Positions 27,820-37,055 of a stretch of DNA of 64,000 nt are shown piece after piece. Position numbers and translations under genes: made by a program. The notes under the pieces are model-generated. The model saw only the letters and a program-made list of their open reading frames with translations, did not search any database and had not been told where the DNA came from. This stretch comes from Acidobacteriaceae bacterium (GTDB taxonomy: Bacteria; Acidobacteriota; Terriglobia; Bryobacterales; Bryobacteraceae), in the NCBI GenBank assembly GCA_019244055.1, contig JAFATG010000126.1:1-64000 (forward strand), read 5' to 3'. Every line of letters begins with the position of its first letter. Position 1 is the first letter of the stretch.

Positions 27820-28791
27820 ATGCAAACGCGACAAATCGGAAATCTTAAGGTCTCTGCCATTGGATTTGGCTGTATGGGTTTCAGCCACGGCTACGGACCA
27901 GGGCCGGACGAAAACGAAGCGGTTGACCTGATGCGCAAGGCTTTCGAGCTGGGCTGCACTTTCTTCGATACAGCGGAAGGCTATGGCGCAGGTGCAAACG
28001 AACGGCTCGTTGGCCGGGCTTTAGCACCGATCCGTGACAAGGTTGTGATCGCCACCAAATTTTTTATCGCCGGCCCTATTTCAGCCGCGGAGCTCGGCAA
28101 GCAGATCCGACGCCGCTTGGATGCATCGCTCGACCGGCTCGGGACGGATCACGTTGAACTCTATTATCAACACCGGGTGCCGGACTCTATCCCAGTCGAG
28201 GACGTCGCCTCTGTGATGGGTGAACTGATCGCAGAAGGCAAGATTCTCGGTGGGGGCCAATCGCAAGCCACTGCGCAGCAAATCCGCCGAGCACACGCGG
28301 TTACGCCTCTGACAGCTATCCAGAGTGAGTACTCGATAATGGAGCGCATGTTCGAGAAAGACGTGATTCCCGCGTGCGAGGAACTCGGGATCGGGTTCGT
28401 GCCCTTCAGTCCGCTCGCCAGCGGGTTTCTTTCCGGCAAGGTGACCGCGAATGGTAGCTACATAGGTGATGATGTCCGGTGGGTGATCACCCGTTTCGAT
28501 AAGGACAACATCCGCGCGAACCAGCCCTTGCTGGACTTACTCGCGGCATTCGCAAAGGAAAAGGGCGCCACTCCAGCACAGATCTCGCTCGCCTGGATGC
28601 TCCACAAGAAGGACTTCATCGTCCCCATCCCCGGAATGCGCAGGCTCGAGCGGATTGTGGAGAACCTGGGCGCCGCTGACGTGCAACTGACGGAGCAGGA
28701 ATATGCGCGAATCGAGTCGGAGTTGGCCAAAATCGAGACCCACGGCAACCGCACCGACGAGGACATCGCCAAGTTGCGCAAGATGCAGTAA
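27820..28791 (+). CDS. Aldo/keto reductase (second of a tandem pair)
   Basis: A 323-aa paralogue of the preceding enzyme with tetrad Asp50, Tyr55, Lys80 and His118. PFSPLASGFLSGKV and PIPGMRRLERIVEN hold the cofactor-binding loops. Where most relatives have GLSE/GVSN after strand 6, this one reads GGQSQA; the serine contacting nicotinamide is kept. A ribosome site (AGAGGAAT) precedes ATG. The tandem arrangement suggests duplication with shifted substrate preference. It is in the AraC-associated cluster. Confidence 0.92.
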   Translation: MQTRQIGNLKVSAIGFGCMGFSHGYGPGPDENEAVDLMRKAFELGCTFFDTAEGYGAGANERLVGRALAPIRDKVVIATKFFIAGPISAAELGKQIRRRLDASLDRLGTDHVELYYQHRVPDSIPVEDVASVMGELIAEGKILGGGQSQATAQQIRRAHAVTPLTAIQSEYSIMERMFEKDVIPACEELGIGFVPFSPLASGFLSGKVTANGSYIGDDVRWVITRFDKDNIRANQPLLDLLAAFAKEKGATPAQISLAWMLHKKDFIVPIPGMRRLERIVENLGAADVQLTEQEYARIESELAKIETHGNRTDEDIAKLRKMQ

Positions 28792-28841
28792 TTCCGGCAG
28801 ACCGCCGATCAACGTCAAAGATTGATGCTCCGGAAACGGAA

Positions 28842-29601
28842 ATGAACCACTCATTTGAGAACCAGGTCGCGTTAGTCACTGGTGCGGCCTCCGGCATAGG
28901 ATTGGCGCCCGCCCGGGCTTTCACCGAAGCAGGTGCCGCCGTGGCATTGAGTGATATTGACGAGAACGCGGTCGGCTCCGGCGGCGAGCGACTGCGCTCG
29001 CCTGGGCATAATGCGAGGGCGGTCCGCTGTGATGTCTCTGATGAGGACGCCGTTGCTGCCGTGGTCCACCAGACCGTTTCCACGTTCGGTCAACTGGACA
29101 TTGCATTCAACAATGCCCGGATTCAGGTTCCCGTTGCTGAAACCGCTGATGCTCGGGTGAGGACTTCGACCGCGTGATTGCAATCAACCTGCGGGGAATC
29201 TGGAATTGCATGAAATACGAACTCCGCCACATGCGTGAGCGAGGAAGCGGCGCGATCGTCAACTGCTCATCCACCAGTGGATTGGTGGGTACGGCGGGCC
29301 TGGGCGGGTACACCGCGTCTAAACACGGCGTGATTGAGTTGACGAAAAGTGCTGCCCTCGAGTATGCGGCGGGGTATCCGCATCAATGCAGTATGCCCAG
29401 GGGCAACGGATACTCCCCATGGTCGCGAACGCGCTAGCGGACGAACCGGAGACGATGAAAGCCGTCATGAGGGAGATCCCGCTGAGTCGGCTGGGCAGAT
29501 CCGAAGAGATTGCTTCGACCGTCCTTTGGTTGTGCAGCCCCGGCGCGGGATTCATGGTGGGGCAAGTGATCGTTCCCGATGGCGGATACACAGCGCGCTA
29601 A
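28842..29601 (+). pseudogene. SDR oxidoreductase broken by three frameshifts
   Basis: Three overlapping ORFs (28842-29177, 29174-29437, 29386-29601) and one short stretch between them read as one 250-aa short-chain dehydrogenase: TGAASGIG, then INLRGIWNCMKYEL and YTASKHGV (catalytic Tyr and Lys), then GRSEEIASTVLWLCSPGAGFMVGQ. The breaks are a missing T near 29153 (GCTCGGGTGAGG for GCTTCGGGTGAG), an indel near 29369 in GCGGCGGGG, and an extra C in CCCC near 29420. The NNAG motif is also changed to NNAR. This looks like a real pseudogene, although all indels lie in G/C-rich runs. Confidence 0.8.
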
Positions 29602-29632
29602 CGACGCCAACCTAAACAGAACGGAGGAAGTA

Positions 29633-30010
29633 ATGAGTGCATGGTCAAAAGACGAACTGCGGAAGATTGCGGAAACGGATGACCTCCACATCTCACCGTT
29701 TCCCGAAGATGGGACAACGTACGGAACGCCCACTTGGATTTGGTCCGTTGTCGTCGACGATCAGTTATACGCCCGCGCTTATAACGGGAAGAGTTCGCGT
29801 TGGTATCGGGCCGCCTTGCGACAGAAGGCAGGCCGCATCACGGCAGCCGGGATCACAAAAGAAGTCGCCTTCGAGCCGGTCGAAGGCGCGATAAACGACC
29901 GCGTTGATGACGCGTACAGGACGAAGTACAAAGGCAGTCCGTATCTCGATCCAATGATCGGTTCGCGCGCACGCGCCGCAACCGTCAGAATCGAACCACT
30001 TGAAGGATAG
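29633..30010 (+). CDS. DUF2255 family protein
   Basis: The track starts at 29579, but ATG 29633 (MSAWSKDELRKI) has GGAGG at 29623-29627 and gives a 125-aa protein of normal family length. The motifs WSKDELRKIAETDDLHISPF, WSVVVDDQLYARAYNG and SRWYRAAL are DUF2255 hallmarks. The family resembles nitroreductase/pyridoxamine-oxidase-like small proteins that act on carbonyl or nitro compounds, but no activity is established. It closes the AraC-associated redox cluster, 32 bases after the broken SDR. Confidence 0.85.
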   Translation: MSAWSKDELRKIAETDDLHISPFPEDGTTYGTPTWIWSVVVDDQLYARAYNGKSSRWYRAALRQKAGRITAAGITKEVAFEPVEGAINDRVDDAYRTKYKGSPYLDPMIGSRARAATVRIEPLEG

Positions 30011-30014
30011 ACAA

Positions 30015-30173
30015 GTGCCCGCGGAACCAACCGAAAATTTTGCTCACATCGGTAGGTCGGAACTGCGCAACGGCGGAAGATACATCCGCCCTGACGGCGT
30101 AGTATTGGCCGATATTTGGCTCAATGGCCTTGAAGTCCGGTTTCGGAAACTTGCCGAAGCCGATGCATCGTGA
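30015..30173 (+). CDS. Possible small protein of 52 aa
   Basis: A GTG-started frame just after the DUF2255 stop, too short for the ORF track, reading VPAEPTENFAHIGRSELRN and ending in VRFRKLAEADAS. The composition is protein-like and it keeps the strand of the cluster. No ribosome site stronger than GGATAG is seen and no family is recognised, so it may be chance. Confidence 0.2.
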   Translation: MPAEPTENFAHIGRSELRNGGRYIRPDGVVLADIWLNGLEVRFRKLAEADAS

Positions 30174-30374
30174 TCTTACCGAAGCCCGACTGTGCCGTGC
30201 GGAACGCAATATGATCTGAAGGAGACCACAACATTGCCCGCGGGTTCATGCAGCTAAACAAGAGGTGCAGTATGAAGCGAAGACCTCGCAGGCGATACAC
30301 TACGCCCGATGGAGAAAGTCACGGTATTGGTGGGGTATTCTTCCGCGCGAAAACCGGCTTCAGTTGCGAACGCC

Positions 30375-32834
30375 TCACTCGGCCCGCAAACTCATCATCG
30401 GATCGATTTGAGAGGCCCGGCGAGCCGGGAAATATGATGCGGTCAAAACTGCGAGAACTAACAATAGTGTGACGGCACAGAAAACCAGCGGATCGGAAGC
30501 CGATACCCCATACAGCAGACTCTGCATTAGCCGGGTCAGAAAGAGCGCGCAGCAGATTCCGATTGCGATGCCCAGTGACATAATCTGAACGCTCTGCATG
30601 AGAACCATGCGCAACACATCATAGGGGCGAGCGCCAAGGGCCAGGCGAACGCCGATGTCTCGAAATTTGGCTCGGACCCAAAGTGACATCACGCCATAAA
30701 GGCCCACGCTCGCCAATATGAGACCGAGTGCTGCAAAGCATCCCAACAAAACCGCCGCCAGCCGTGGTTTCGCAACGTCGTCATTAAAACGCTGGTCCAT
30801 TGTTTGCACGCCGATGATCGGCTGCTGCAAGTCTAGCCGCGCGATCTGCCTACGCAACTCCGGCTCTATGTAGGTGGGACTTATCGCAGTGTGGACCAAT
30901 ATGCCTACATCCTCGTTCATCGTCCCGACTTGTGAATACGGAAAATAGATGACCGACTCGGGGCCGGACACAACTCCGCCGGTCTTTAGATCAGCGACAA
31001 CGCCAATAATCGTGCTCCAAGGATCGCCTCTTTCCAAACGCACTCCTTGACCGAGCGGATCTTGTCCTACAAAATTGCGCCGCACGAAGGTCTCGCTAAC
31101 GATCGCAACGCGGGGTCCGCTACCGTCCTCTTCAGCAAAGCCGCGCCCTTTCAAAAGCGGAACTTGAAGCACGCGAAAATAGCCGGGGCTGATCGCATAC
31201 GATCTGGCTGTCGGCCTGTGGCCTGCGGGTTTTTGCGCTTGGCCCTCAATGGCAAACCCGTTGGTGGCATGGCCCTCGCCGGGAGGTAAGTTGCCCACTG
31301 CAACGCCTTCCACGCCGGGCAGCACGCTCGTATTGTCTAGCAATAGTCTAAGAAAACGGATCTGTGCGCCAGTGTCCGCGTACTTTGCCCCGCTGAGATG
31401 AAGTTGCGTTGCTAACAGATGCTCTGTCCGGAAGCCCAGGTCACGGTATCGCAAATTCCAGAAGCTCTGCAACATAAGTCCGCCGCCACATAACAGCACA
31501 ATGGCGATCGCTACCTGCGCGCCCGCGAGCCCATTGAGAAGCAACTGCCGGTGGGCGCCGAAAAAAACAAACCGGCCCTGCTTCGCAAGACCGTGGGAAA
31601 TCGAAGCACCGGAACTGACCAGAGCAGGCCCAAGTCCAAAGACGATCGCGCTGAGCAGGGCACTCAGCAACGCAAACGAGAGGACCCGCCAATCGAGAGG
31701 AAGTCCTTCGAGCCCTGGGATGCCTTGCGGCACAAGGTGCATGAGGATTCCCTTCGTGCAGTAGGCGAGAAACAGGCCTGCTACGCAGCCGAGCATGGCA
31801 AGCACCACGCTTTCGATCAATAGCTGCTTTATCAAGCGCGCGCGAGAGGCGCCAAGAGACGAACGGATTGCCATCTCCTGCTGCCTTGCTATCGCTCTAC
31901 TGAGCAGCAGGTTCGACAGGTTGGCACAGCTCATGAGAAGGAGGAAGCCTACGGCGCACAGTAGTGCGAAGAGCGATGTCCGCAAACTCCCCACGAACTG
32001 CGTTCGCAAGGAGATCACCCTGACCGTCATTCGTAGCCTTGGCATGAACGAAGGGGGTGCAATGTGTGATTCCAAGCCCTCCATTTCGATACGAGCCTGC
32101 TCGAGCGAAACTCCAGGCTTCAAGCGCGCAATAACGTTGTGGACCACGGTTATTTCCTGGCCGCGCTTCCTTTCCGTATCCTCGTTCTTGGCCAGCGGAG
32201 TGATCAGATCAATCGAGCCGTTGGAAGGGAAGAAAAAGAACGGCGGCAGCACTCCGACGACCGCGTATGTGCGATCGTCGAGCGTGATGGACCGGCCGAG
32301 GACGTTCCTATCGCCTCCGAAGCTTCTTTGCCAGAGACCGTACGAGATGAGCGCAACTTGATCGCTGCCCCTGCGATCTTCCTTTTGCGAGAAGTTCCGG
32401 CCAAGAAGCGGCTCGACCTGCAAAATAGCGAGCAGAGTCGAGGACGCCTTGGCCGTGTGCAGTTGCAAAGGCTCACCGGCGTTGGTCAGCGTGCGCGTCA
32501 TGAGGTTGAACGCGGCCATCGCCGTGAATACCGTATTCCGATCTCGCCACTCCAGAAAGTCCGGCGTGAGTGTCACTTGATCGGTCGAGTTTCCTTTGAG
32601 CGTTTCGCCGATCCATACGAGGCGATCGGCCGCCGGATACGGCAGAGGTTTCAGCAAGACGGCGTCGATCACGCTGAATATTGCAGTGTTTGCGCCCACC
32701 CCAAGGGCCAGCACGGAAATCGCGACGAGAGTGAAACCGAGCGCCTTGCGAAGTTGGCGCAACGCGTATTTCCCATCCTGCAAGACGCCCTCAACCGCTG
32801 GAAGCCCGCAACGTTCGTATGCCACTTGCTTCAT
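30375..32834 (-). CDS. ADOP-type ABC transporter permease (MacB/FtsX family)
   Basis: Acidobacterial duplicated orphan permease, about 819 aa. The track start is GTG 32843; ATG 32834 is better because GAGGTGA lies 6 bases upstream. The family opening is clear: GKYALRQLRKALGF then LALGVGANTAIFSVIDAVLLKPLPY. Domain order is TM1 (about 37-57), MacB-like periplasmic domain, FtsX three-helix block (about 280-420), second TM and periplasmic part, second FtsX block (about 690-815) ending in FPARRASQIDPM. There is no ATPase gene beside it, as is usual for ADOP proteins. Substrate unknown; likely envelope export or mechanotransmission. Confidence 0.95.
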   Translation of the reverse strand: MKQVAYERCGLPAVEGVLQDGKYALRQLRKALGFTLVAISVLALGVGANTAIFSVIDAVLLKPLPYPAADRLVWIGETLKGNSTDQVTLTPDFLEWRDRNTVFTAMAAFNLMTRTLTNAGEPLQLHTAKASSTLLAILQVEPLLGRNFSQKEDRRGSDQVALISYGLWQRSFGGDRNVLGRSITLDDRTYAVVGVLPPFFFFPSNGSIDLITPLAKNEDTERKRGQEITVVHNVIARLKPGVSLEQARIEMEGLESHIAPPSFMPRLRMTVRVISLRTQFVGSLRTSLFALLCAVGFLLLMSCANLSNLLLSRAIARQQEMAIRSSLGASRARLIKQLLIESVVLAMLGCVAGLFLAYCTKGILMHLVPQGIPGLEGLPLDWRVLSFALLSALLSAIVFGLGPALVSSGASISHGLAKQGRFVFFGAHRQLLLNGLAGAQVAIAIVLLCGGGLMLQSFWNLRYRDLGFRTEHLLATQLHLSGAKYADTGAQIRFLRLLLDNTSVLPGVEGVAVGNLPPGEGHATNGFAIEGQAQKPAGHRPTARSYAISPGYFRVLQVPLLKGRGFAEEDGSGPRVAIVSETFVRRNFVGQDPLGQGVRLERGDPWSTIIGVVADLKTGGVVSGPESVIYFPYSQVGTMNEDVGILVHTAISPTYIEPELRRQIARLDLQQPIIGVQTMDQRFNDDVAKPRLAAVLLGCFAALGLILASVGLYGVMSLWVRAKFRDIGVRLALGARPYDVLRMVLMQSVQIMSLGIAIGICCALFLTRLMQSLLYGVSASDPLVFCAVTLLLVLAVLTASYFPARRASQIDPMMSLRAE

Positions 32835-32921
32835 TCGCGTCACCTCGCGACCTGTTCTGCCGCAAGTTTAGCCTAACGCGATGCTGCTACCGGGCGTGGC
32901 CGGTGAGATTCAACGCGCCCT

Positions 32922-35459
32922 TCAGCGCGTATACACTGCCGTAGCAGCCGACTCGGGTTCTGCAATTGCTGGAGCGTCGCTGATGCGCATGCGGTAGAAC
33001 GAGCGCCACACAAAAATCAGCGCTAGTACGAAAAATATAGCAGCGAGGATATGGCTCAAGCCGGTTCCATTTGTGGCGGAGAGAGAAACCGCAAGTTCTA
33101 CTGCCAGCAATCCGAATAGCGTCGTGAACTTGATGATCGGGTTCAAGGCAACCGACGAAGTATCTTTGAACGGATCGCCTACCGTGTCGCCCACAACTGT
33201 AGCCGCATGCAGGTCGGTTCCCTTCTCCTTCAGTTCAGTCTCCACAATCTTCTTTGCGTTGTCCCATGCGCCGCCCGCGTTTGCCATGAAGATGGCCTGA
33301 TAGAGGCCGAACAGCGCAATTGAGATCAGGTAGCCAATGAAAAAGTAGGGTTCAACGAAGGCGCAAGCCAGCGTGATGAAAAACACCATCAGAAAGATGT
33401 TGAACATGCCGCGCTGCGCATACCGTGTGCAGATCTCGACCACTTTCTTGCTGTCAGCCACCGAAGCTTTCGTCACGCCCTCCAGCTTGATATTCGCTTT
33501 GATGAATTCGACCGCGCGATAAGCGCCCGTCGTGACGGCCTGCGTGGAGGCGCCGGTAAACCAATAAATCACCGACCCGCCCGCGACCAGACCAAGCAGG
33601 AACGGCGGATGCAATATGGAAAGATTCGATATCAGATCGGGACGCAGACCGTTCGTCAAAGCCACGATGATCGAAAAGATCATGGTTGTAGCGCCCACCA
33701 CCGCAGTGCCAATCAGCACCGGCTTCGCCGTGGCTTTAAAGGTGTTGCCTGCGCCGTCATTTTCCTCCAGGTTCTCTTTGGCGCGCTCGAAATCTACATC
33801 GAAGCCGTACGCGCTCTTCAGATCATTCTCAATCCCTGGAATCTGCTCGATCGTCGACAGTTCGTAGACCGATTGCGCATTGTCCGTCACTGGGCCGTAC
33901 GAATCCACCGCGATCGTTACCGGGCCCATGCCGAGGAAGCCGAACGCCACTAGGCCAAACGCGAAGACCGACGGCGCGGCCATCAGATTGTCTAAGCCCA
34001 TAGTACTAACGAAATAGCCGATCGACATCAGAGCGAGTATGCACAGTCCAAGCCAGAATCCGCTCATGTTGCCGGCAACGAATCCGGAAAGGATATTGAG
34101 CGAAGCGCCGCCTTCACGCGAAGACGAAACCACTTCGCGCACGTGACGCGATTCCATCGACGTAAACACTTTCACTAGTTCGGGAATCACCGCGCCCGCT
34201 AACGTGCCGCAGGTGATGACGCTCGAAAGCTTCCACCACAGCGAAGTATCGCCGAGCAGATTGGGAATCATCAGGTACGAAACTACATACGTCAGAGCGA
34301 TCGAGAGCAGCGAAGTGATCCAAACGAGCGAAGTCAGCGGCGCCTCGAAGTTCATCTTTACGACGTTGCCGTATTTGCTCCTGGCGACCGCGGCATTGAT
34401 GAAATACGCGAGAGCCGAAGAAACAACCATCATCAGGCGCATCGCGAAAATCCAGACCAGCAGTTGACTCTGGACTAGGGTGCTGTTGACCGCCAGAACA
34501 ATAAAGGAGATCAAAGCCACGCCGGTAACGCCATAAGTTTCAAAACCGTCCGCGCTCGGTCCCACGGAATCGCCCGCATTGTCCCCGGTGCAGTCTGCGA
34601 TCACGCCCGGATTGCGCGCGTCGTCCTCTTTGATACGGAAGACAATCTTCATGAGGTCCGCTCCGATATCCGCGATCTTGGTGAAGATGCCGCCTGCGAC
34701 GCGCAGCGCCGCCGCTCCGAGCGATTCGCCAATCGCGAAGCCGATAAAACAGGGCCCCGAATAATCTTGCGGAACGAAGAGCAAGATGATCAGCATGATG
34801 GCAAGCTCCACGCTGACCAGCAGCATCCCGATGCTGATACCAGCTTTCAAGGGGATGTCATAACACGGGAAAGGCTTGCCGCGCAGGCTGGCGAATGCGG
34901 TCCGCGAATTCGCGAATGTGTTGACGCGAATGCCGAACCATGCGACGCCCGTGCTTCCGCAGATGCCCACGATACTGAAGAGCAGAATGATGAATACTTT
35001 CAGCGCCGCGAAGTGCTCCAGATATCCGAAGTAGAAGATGATGATTACTCCGATAAAAATCTCCAGCACAACCAGGAACTTGATCTGCGTAACCAGATAA
35101 GTTTTGCAAGTCTCGTAAATCAGCTCCGAAATCTCCAGCATCGATTTGTGAACAGGGAGAGCTTTGAGCTGCCGGTACGCCATAATCCCGAACAGCAAAC
35201 CCAGGGCGACAATAATAAAGCCCCAGATCAGGAAGGAACGCCCGTCCACTACACCGCCGAAAAATTTTGAGAGGGACAGATCCGGGAGCACAAGATTCGC
35301 TTCGCCGCCCGTCTTGGAAGTGTCCTGTGCGTGCGCTGTCGACGGATTCAGCAGGAATAGCGCCATGGCACTCACCAGTGCCGCGAAGACTGCGCGGGAA
35401 CGGCTCGAAACTTGTTTCATATTCAGCCATGCGAACAGGGCATTAACGCCAGACATCAT
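32922..35459 (-). CDS. hppA: Membrane-bound proton-translocating pyrophosphatase, divergent type
   Basis: An 845-aa, about 16-helix membrane protein that couples PPi hydrolysis to ion export. Catalytic residues are visible in KIADIGADLMKIVF, EDDARNPGVIAD and CTGDNAGDSVG (about 253-290). Canonical enzymes have DVGADLVGKVE; here the KxE of DX7KXE is replaced by IxF, while the Asp pair, EDD and the three later Asp are kept. GNTFKA near 571 holds the lysine linked to K+ independence. These features fit the divergent, Na+-regulated H+-PPase clade better than canonical subfamilies. GAGGAG precedes ATG. An N-terminal signal-like segment adds extra length. Confidence 0.93.
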   Translation of the reverse strand: MMSGVNALFAWLNMKQVSSRSRAVFAALVSAMALFLLNPSTAHAQDTSKTGGEANLVLPDLSLSKFFGGVVDGRSFLIWGFIIVALGLLFGIMAYRQLKALPVHKSMLEISELIYETCKTYLVTQIKFLVVLEIFIGVIIIFYFGYLEHFAALKVFIILLFSIVGICGSTGVAWFGIRVNTFANSRTAFASLRGKPFPCYDIPLKAGISIGMLLVSVELAIMLIILLFVPQDYSGPCFIGFAIGESLGAAALRVAGGIFTKIADIGADLMKIVFRIKEDDARNPGVIADCTGDNAGDSVGPSADGFETYGVTGVALISFIVLAVNSTLVQSQLLVWIFAMRLMMVVSSALAYFINAAVARSKYGNVVKMNFEAPLTSLVWITSLLSIALTYVVSYLMIPNLLGDTSLWWKLSSVITCGTLAGAVIPELVKVFTSMESRHVREVVSSSREGGASLNILSGFVAGNMSGFWLGLCILALMSIGYFVSTMGLDNLMAAPSVFAFGLVAFGFLGMGPVTIAVDSYGPVTDNAQSVYELSTIEQIPGIENDLKSAYGFDVDFERAKENLEENDGAGNTFKATAKPVLIGTAVVGATTMIFSIIVALTNGLRPDLISNLSILHPPFLLGLVAGGSVIYWFTGASTQAVTTGAYRAVEFIKANIKLEGVTKASVADSKKVVEICTRYAQRGMFNIFLMVFFITLACAFVEPYFFIGYLISIALFGLYQAIFMANAGGAWDNAKKIVETELKEKGTDLHAATVVGDTVGDPFKDTSSVALNPIIKFTTLFGLLAVELAVSLSATNGTGLSHILAAIFFVLALIFVWRSFYRMRISDAPAIAEPESAATAVYTR

Positions 35460-35648
35460 TACTTACTCCTCGGTTCTGTATCTCAATGCGGGAATGACTA
35501 CGATTCGTGCAGGATTCCTGCGAATGCGGAACCCGATACAAATTGGACTTTAGGATATGGTACCGCGTACAAACATTCTTAGCCTACGAAGGCACGCCGG
35601 GCGCGGTCACTAGGTCAAAGCGGACCAGCACTCCGTGCCCTGTTCTAG

Positions 35649-35722
35649 TAGGGACGGGCAGATTCGAACTGCCGACCTGCCGCTTAGGAGGCGGCCGCTC
35701 TATCCATCTGAGCTACGTCCCC
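35649..35722 (-). tRNA. tRNA-Arg (CCT anticodon)
   Basis: Minus-strand cloverleaf of 74 nt: acceptor GGGGACG with CGTCCCT (terminal G-T), D stem GCTC/GAGC, anticodon stem GCCGC/GCGGC around loop CTCCTAA (anticodon CCT), T stem GGCAG/CTGCC with TTCGAAT. CCA is not encoded. It lies between hppA and purD on the same strand. No partial copy is seen nearby, so it is not an obvious integration site here. Confidence 0.96.
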
Positions 35723-35760
35723 GGACTCTCCCTTTTATTCTCTTGTATTCTGTTTGCAGT

Positions 35761-36999
35761 CTACCAGCGGCGCACGCCTTTTTGGCCAATATCGGTTCGA
35801 TAGTGCATGCCCTCGAAATGGATGTTTTGAACCGCATCGTAGGCATGCGCTATGGCCGAAGGCAGTGTGTCACCCGCCGCTGTAACGCCCAGAACCCGGC
35901 CGCCGCTCGTAACCAGCCGCCCATCCACCCGCTTCGTGCCGGCCTGGAAGATCGTCGCTCCGGCCGCCTCCGCCTCTTCAATTCCTGTAATCGGATCCCC
36001 GGCTCGCGGAGTGTCGGGATAGCCAGCCGCCGCCAGTACAACACACACCGAACACGTTCCCCAGGCCCGCGCCGTTACTCCACCAACGCCCGAAACCATC
36101 ATGCCGAGAAACTCCGCAAAATCCCCACGAAAGCTGTGCATGAGCGCTTGCGTCTCGGGATCGCCCAACCGCACATTGAACTCCAGCACCTTGGGACCGT
36201 CCGCTGTCAGCATGAGACCGGCGTAAAGAAAACCCGTGAACGGTGTTCCCGATTCCCGCATCCCTACAATCGCCGGAATCATTATGCGGTCCATGATCTG
36301 GCCCGTCTGCTCTGAACTGAGAATGCGCGAATCCACGTAGGCGCCCATACCGCCAGTATTCGGGCCTTGGTCATTATTAAAGATGCGTTTGTGGTCCTGG
36401 GTCGGGGCGAGCGGCAGGATCGTCTGGCCGTTACTGATCCCGATGAAGCTGACCTCTTCGCCTTCGAGAAACTCCTCGATCACCAGATCGGGTCCGAGCC
36501 GTTGAATAGCCTCCGCTGCTTCCGCATGATCTTGCGCGATGATGACTCCTTTACCGGCTGCGAGGCCATCCGCTTTGATCACAACAGGAAAGTTAAAGTA
36601 CTTTAGAATAAGAAGTGCTTCGTCATACGAATCGACGTTGATCGCCCGCGCGGTAGGGATACCCGTTCTCTCGAGAAAACGCTTGGCGAATACCTTGGAG
36701 CCTTCGAGTTTGGCGGCCTCTCGGGTAGGCCCGATAATCTTAAGGCGTTGCTGGTGAAAGTGATCGACGATCCCGGCGACTAGCAGCGCTTCCGGGCCGA
36801 CGATCGTCACATCGACGCCGTAAGACTCCGCAATCGCCGCGTACCCGGTGACGTCCTTCGGAGCAGGCACGCAGGTCGCGATTTGGGCAATTCCCGGATT
36901 GCCCGGGCTAGCAATCAGAGCCTTGACGGACGGAGATTTCGAGAGCCGCCACGCGAGGGCGTGCTCGCGGCCGCCGCCGCCGACAATCAGGATCTTCAC
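35761..36999 (-). CDS. purD: Phosphoribosylamine-glycine ligase
   Basis: A 412-aa ATP-grasp enzyme of the usual length for PurD, joining phosphoribosylamine and glycine in purine synthesis. Visible: N-terminal KILIVGGGGREHALAW, GPTREAAKLEGSKVFAKRFL, ATP-grasp VVIKADGLAAGKGVIIA, EEFLEGEEVSFIGI, the TGGMGAY loop and LEFNVRLGDPETQALM. It starts at GTG 36999 with GAGGGA upstream. It is divergent from mnmG and stands apart from other pur genes, which are not in the window. Confidence 0.97.
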   Translation of the reverse strand: MKILIVGGGGREHALAWRLSKSPSVKALIASPGNPGIAQIATCVPAPKDVTGYAAIAESYGVDVTIVGPEALLVAGIVDHFHQQRLKIIGPTREAAKLEGSKVFAKRFLERTGIPTARAINVDSYDEALLILKYFNFPVVIKADGLAAGKGVIIAQDHAEAAEAIQRLGPDLVIEEFLEGEEVSFIGISNGQTILPLAPTQDHKRIFNNDQGPNTGGMGAYVDSRILSSEQTGQIMDRIMIPAIVGMRESGTPFTGFLYAGLMLTADGPKVLEFNVRLGDPETQALMHSFRGDFAEFLGMMVSGVGGVTARAWGTCSVCVVLAAAGYPDTPRAGDPITGIEEAEAAGATIFQAGTKRVDGRLVTSGGRVLGVTAAGDTLPSAIAHAYDAVQNIHFEGMHYRTDIGQKGVRRW

Positions 37000-37055
37000 G
37001 AGCGGGTTTCCCTCGTTAGAATATCTGATAAGCTCCCTGCTTCCCCTTATCTCCC

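Noticed and set aside
35635-36315. 226-aa plus-strand ORF
   Set aside because: Runs across tRNA-Arg and antisense of purD; no family resemblance.
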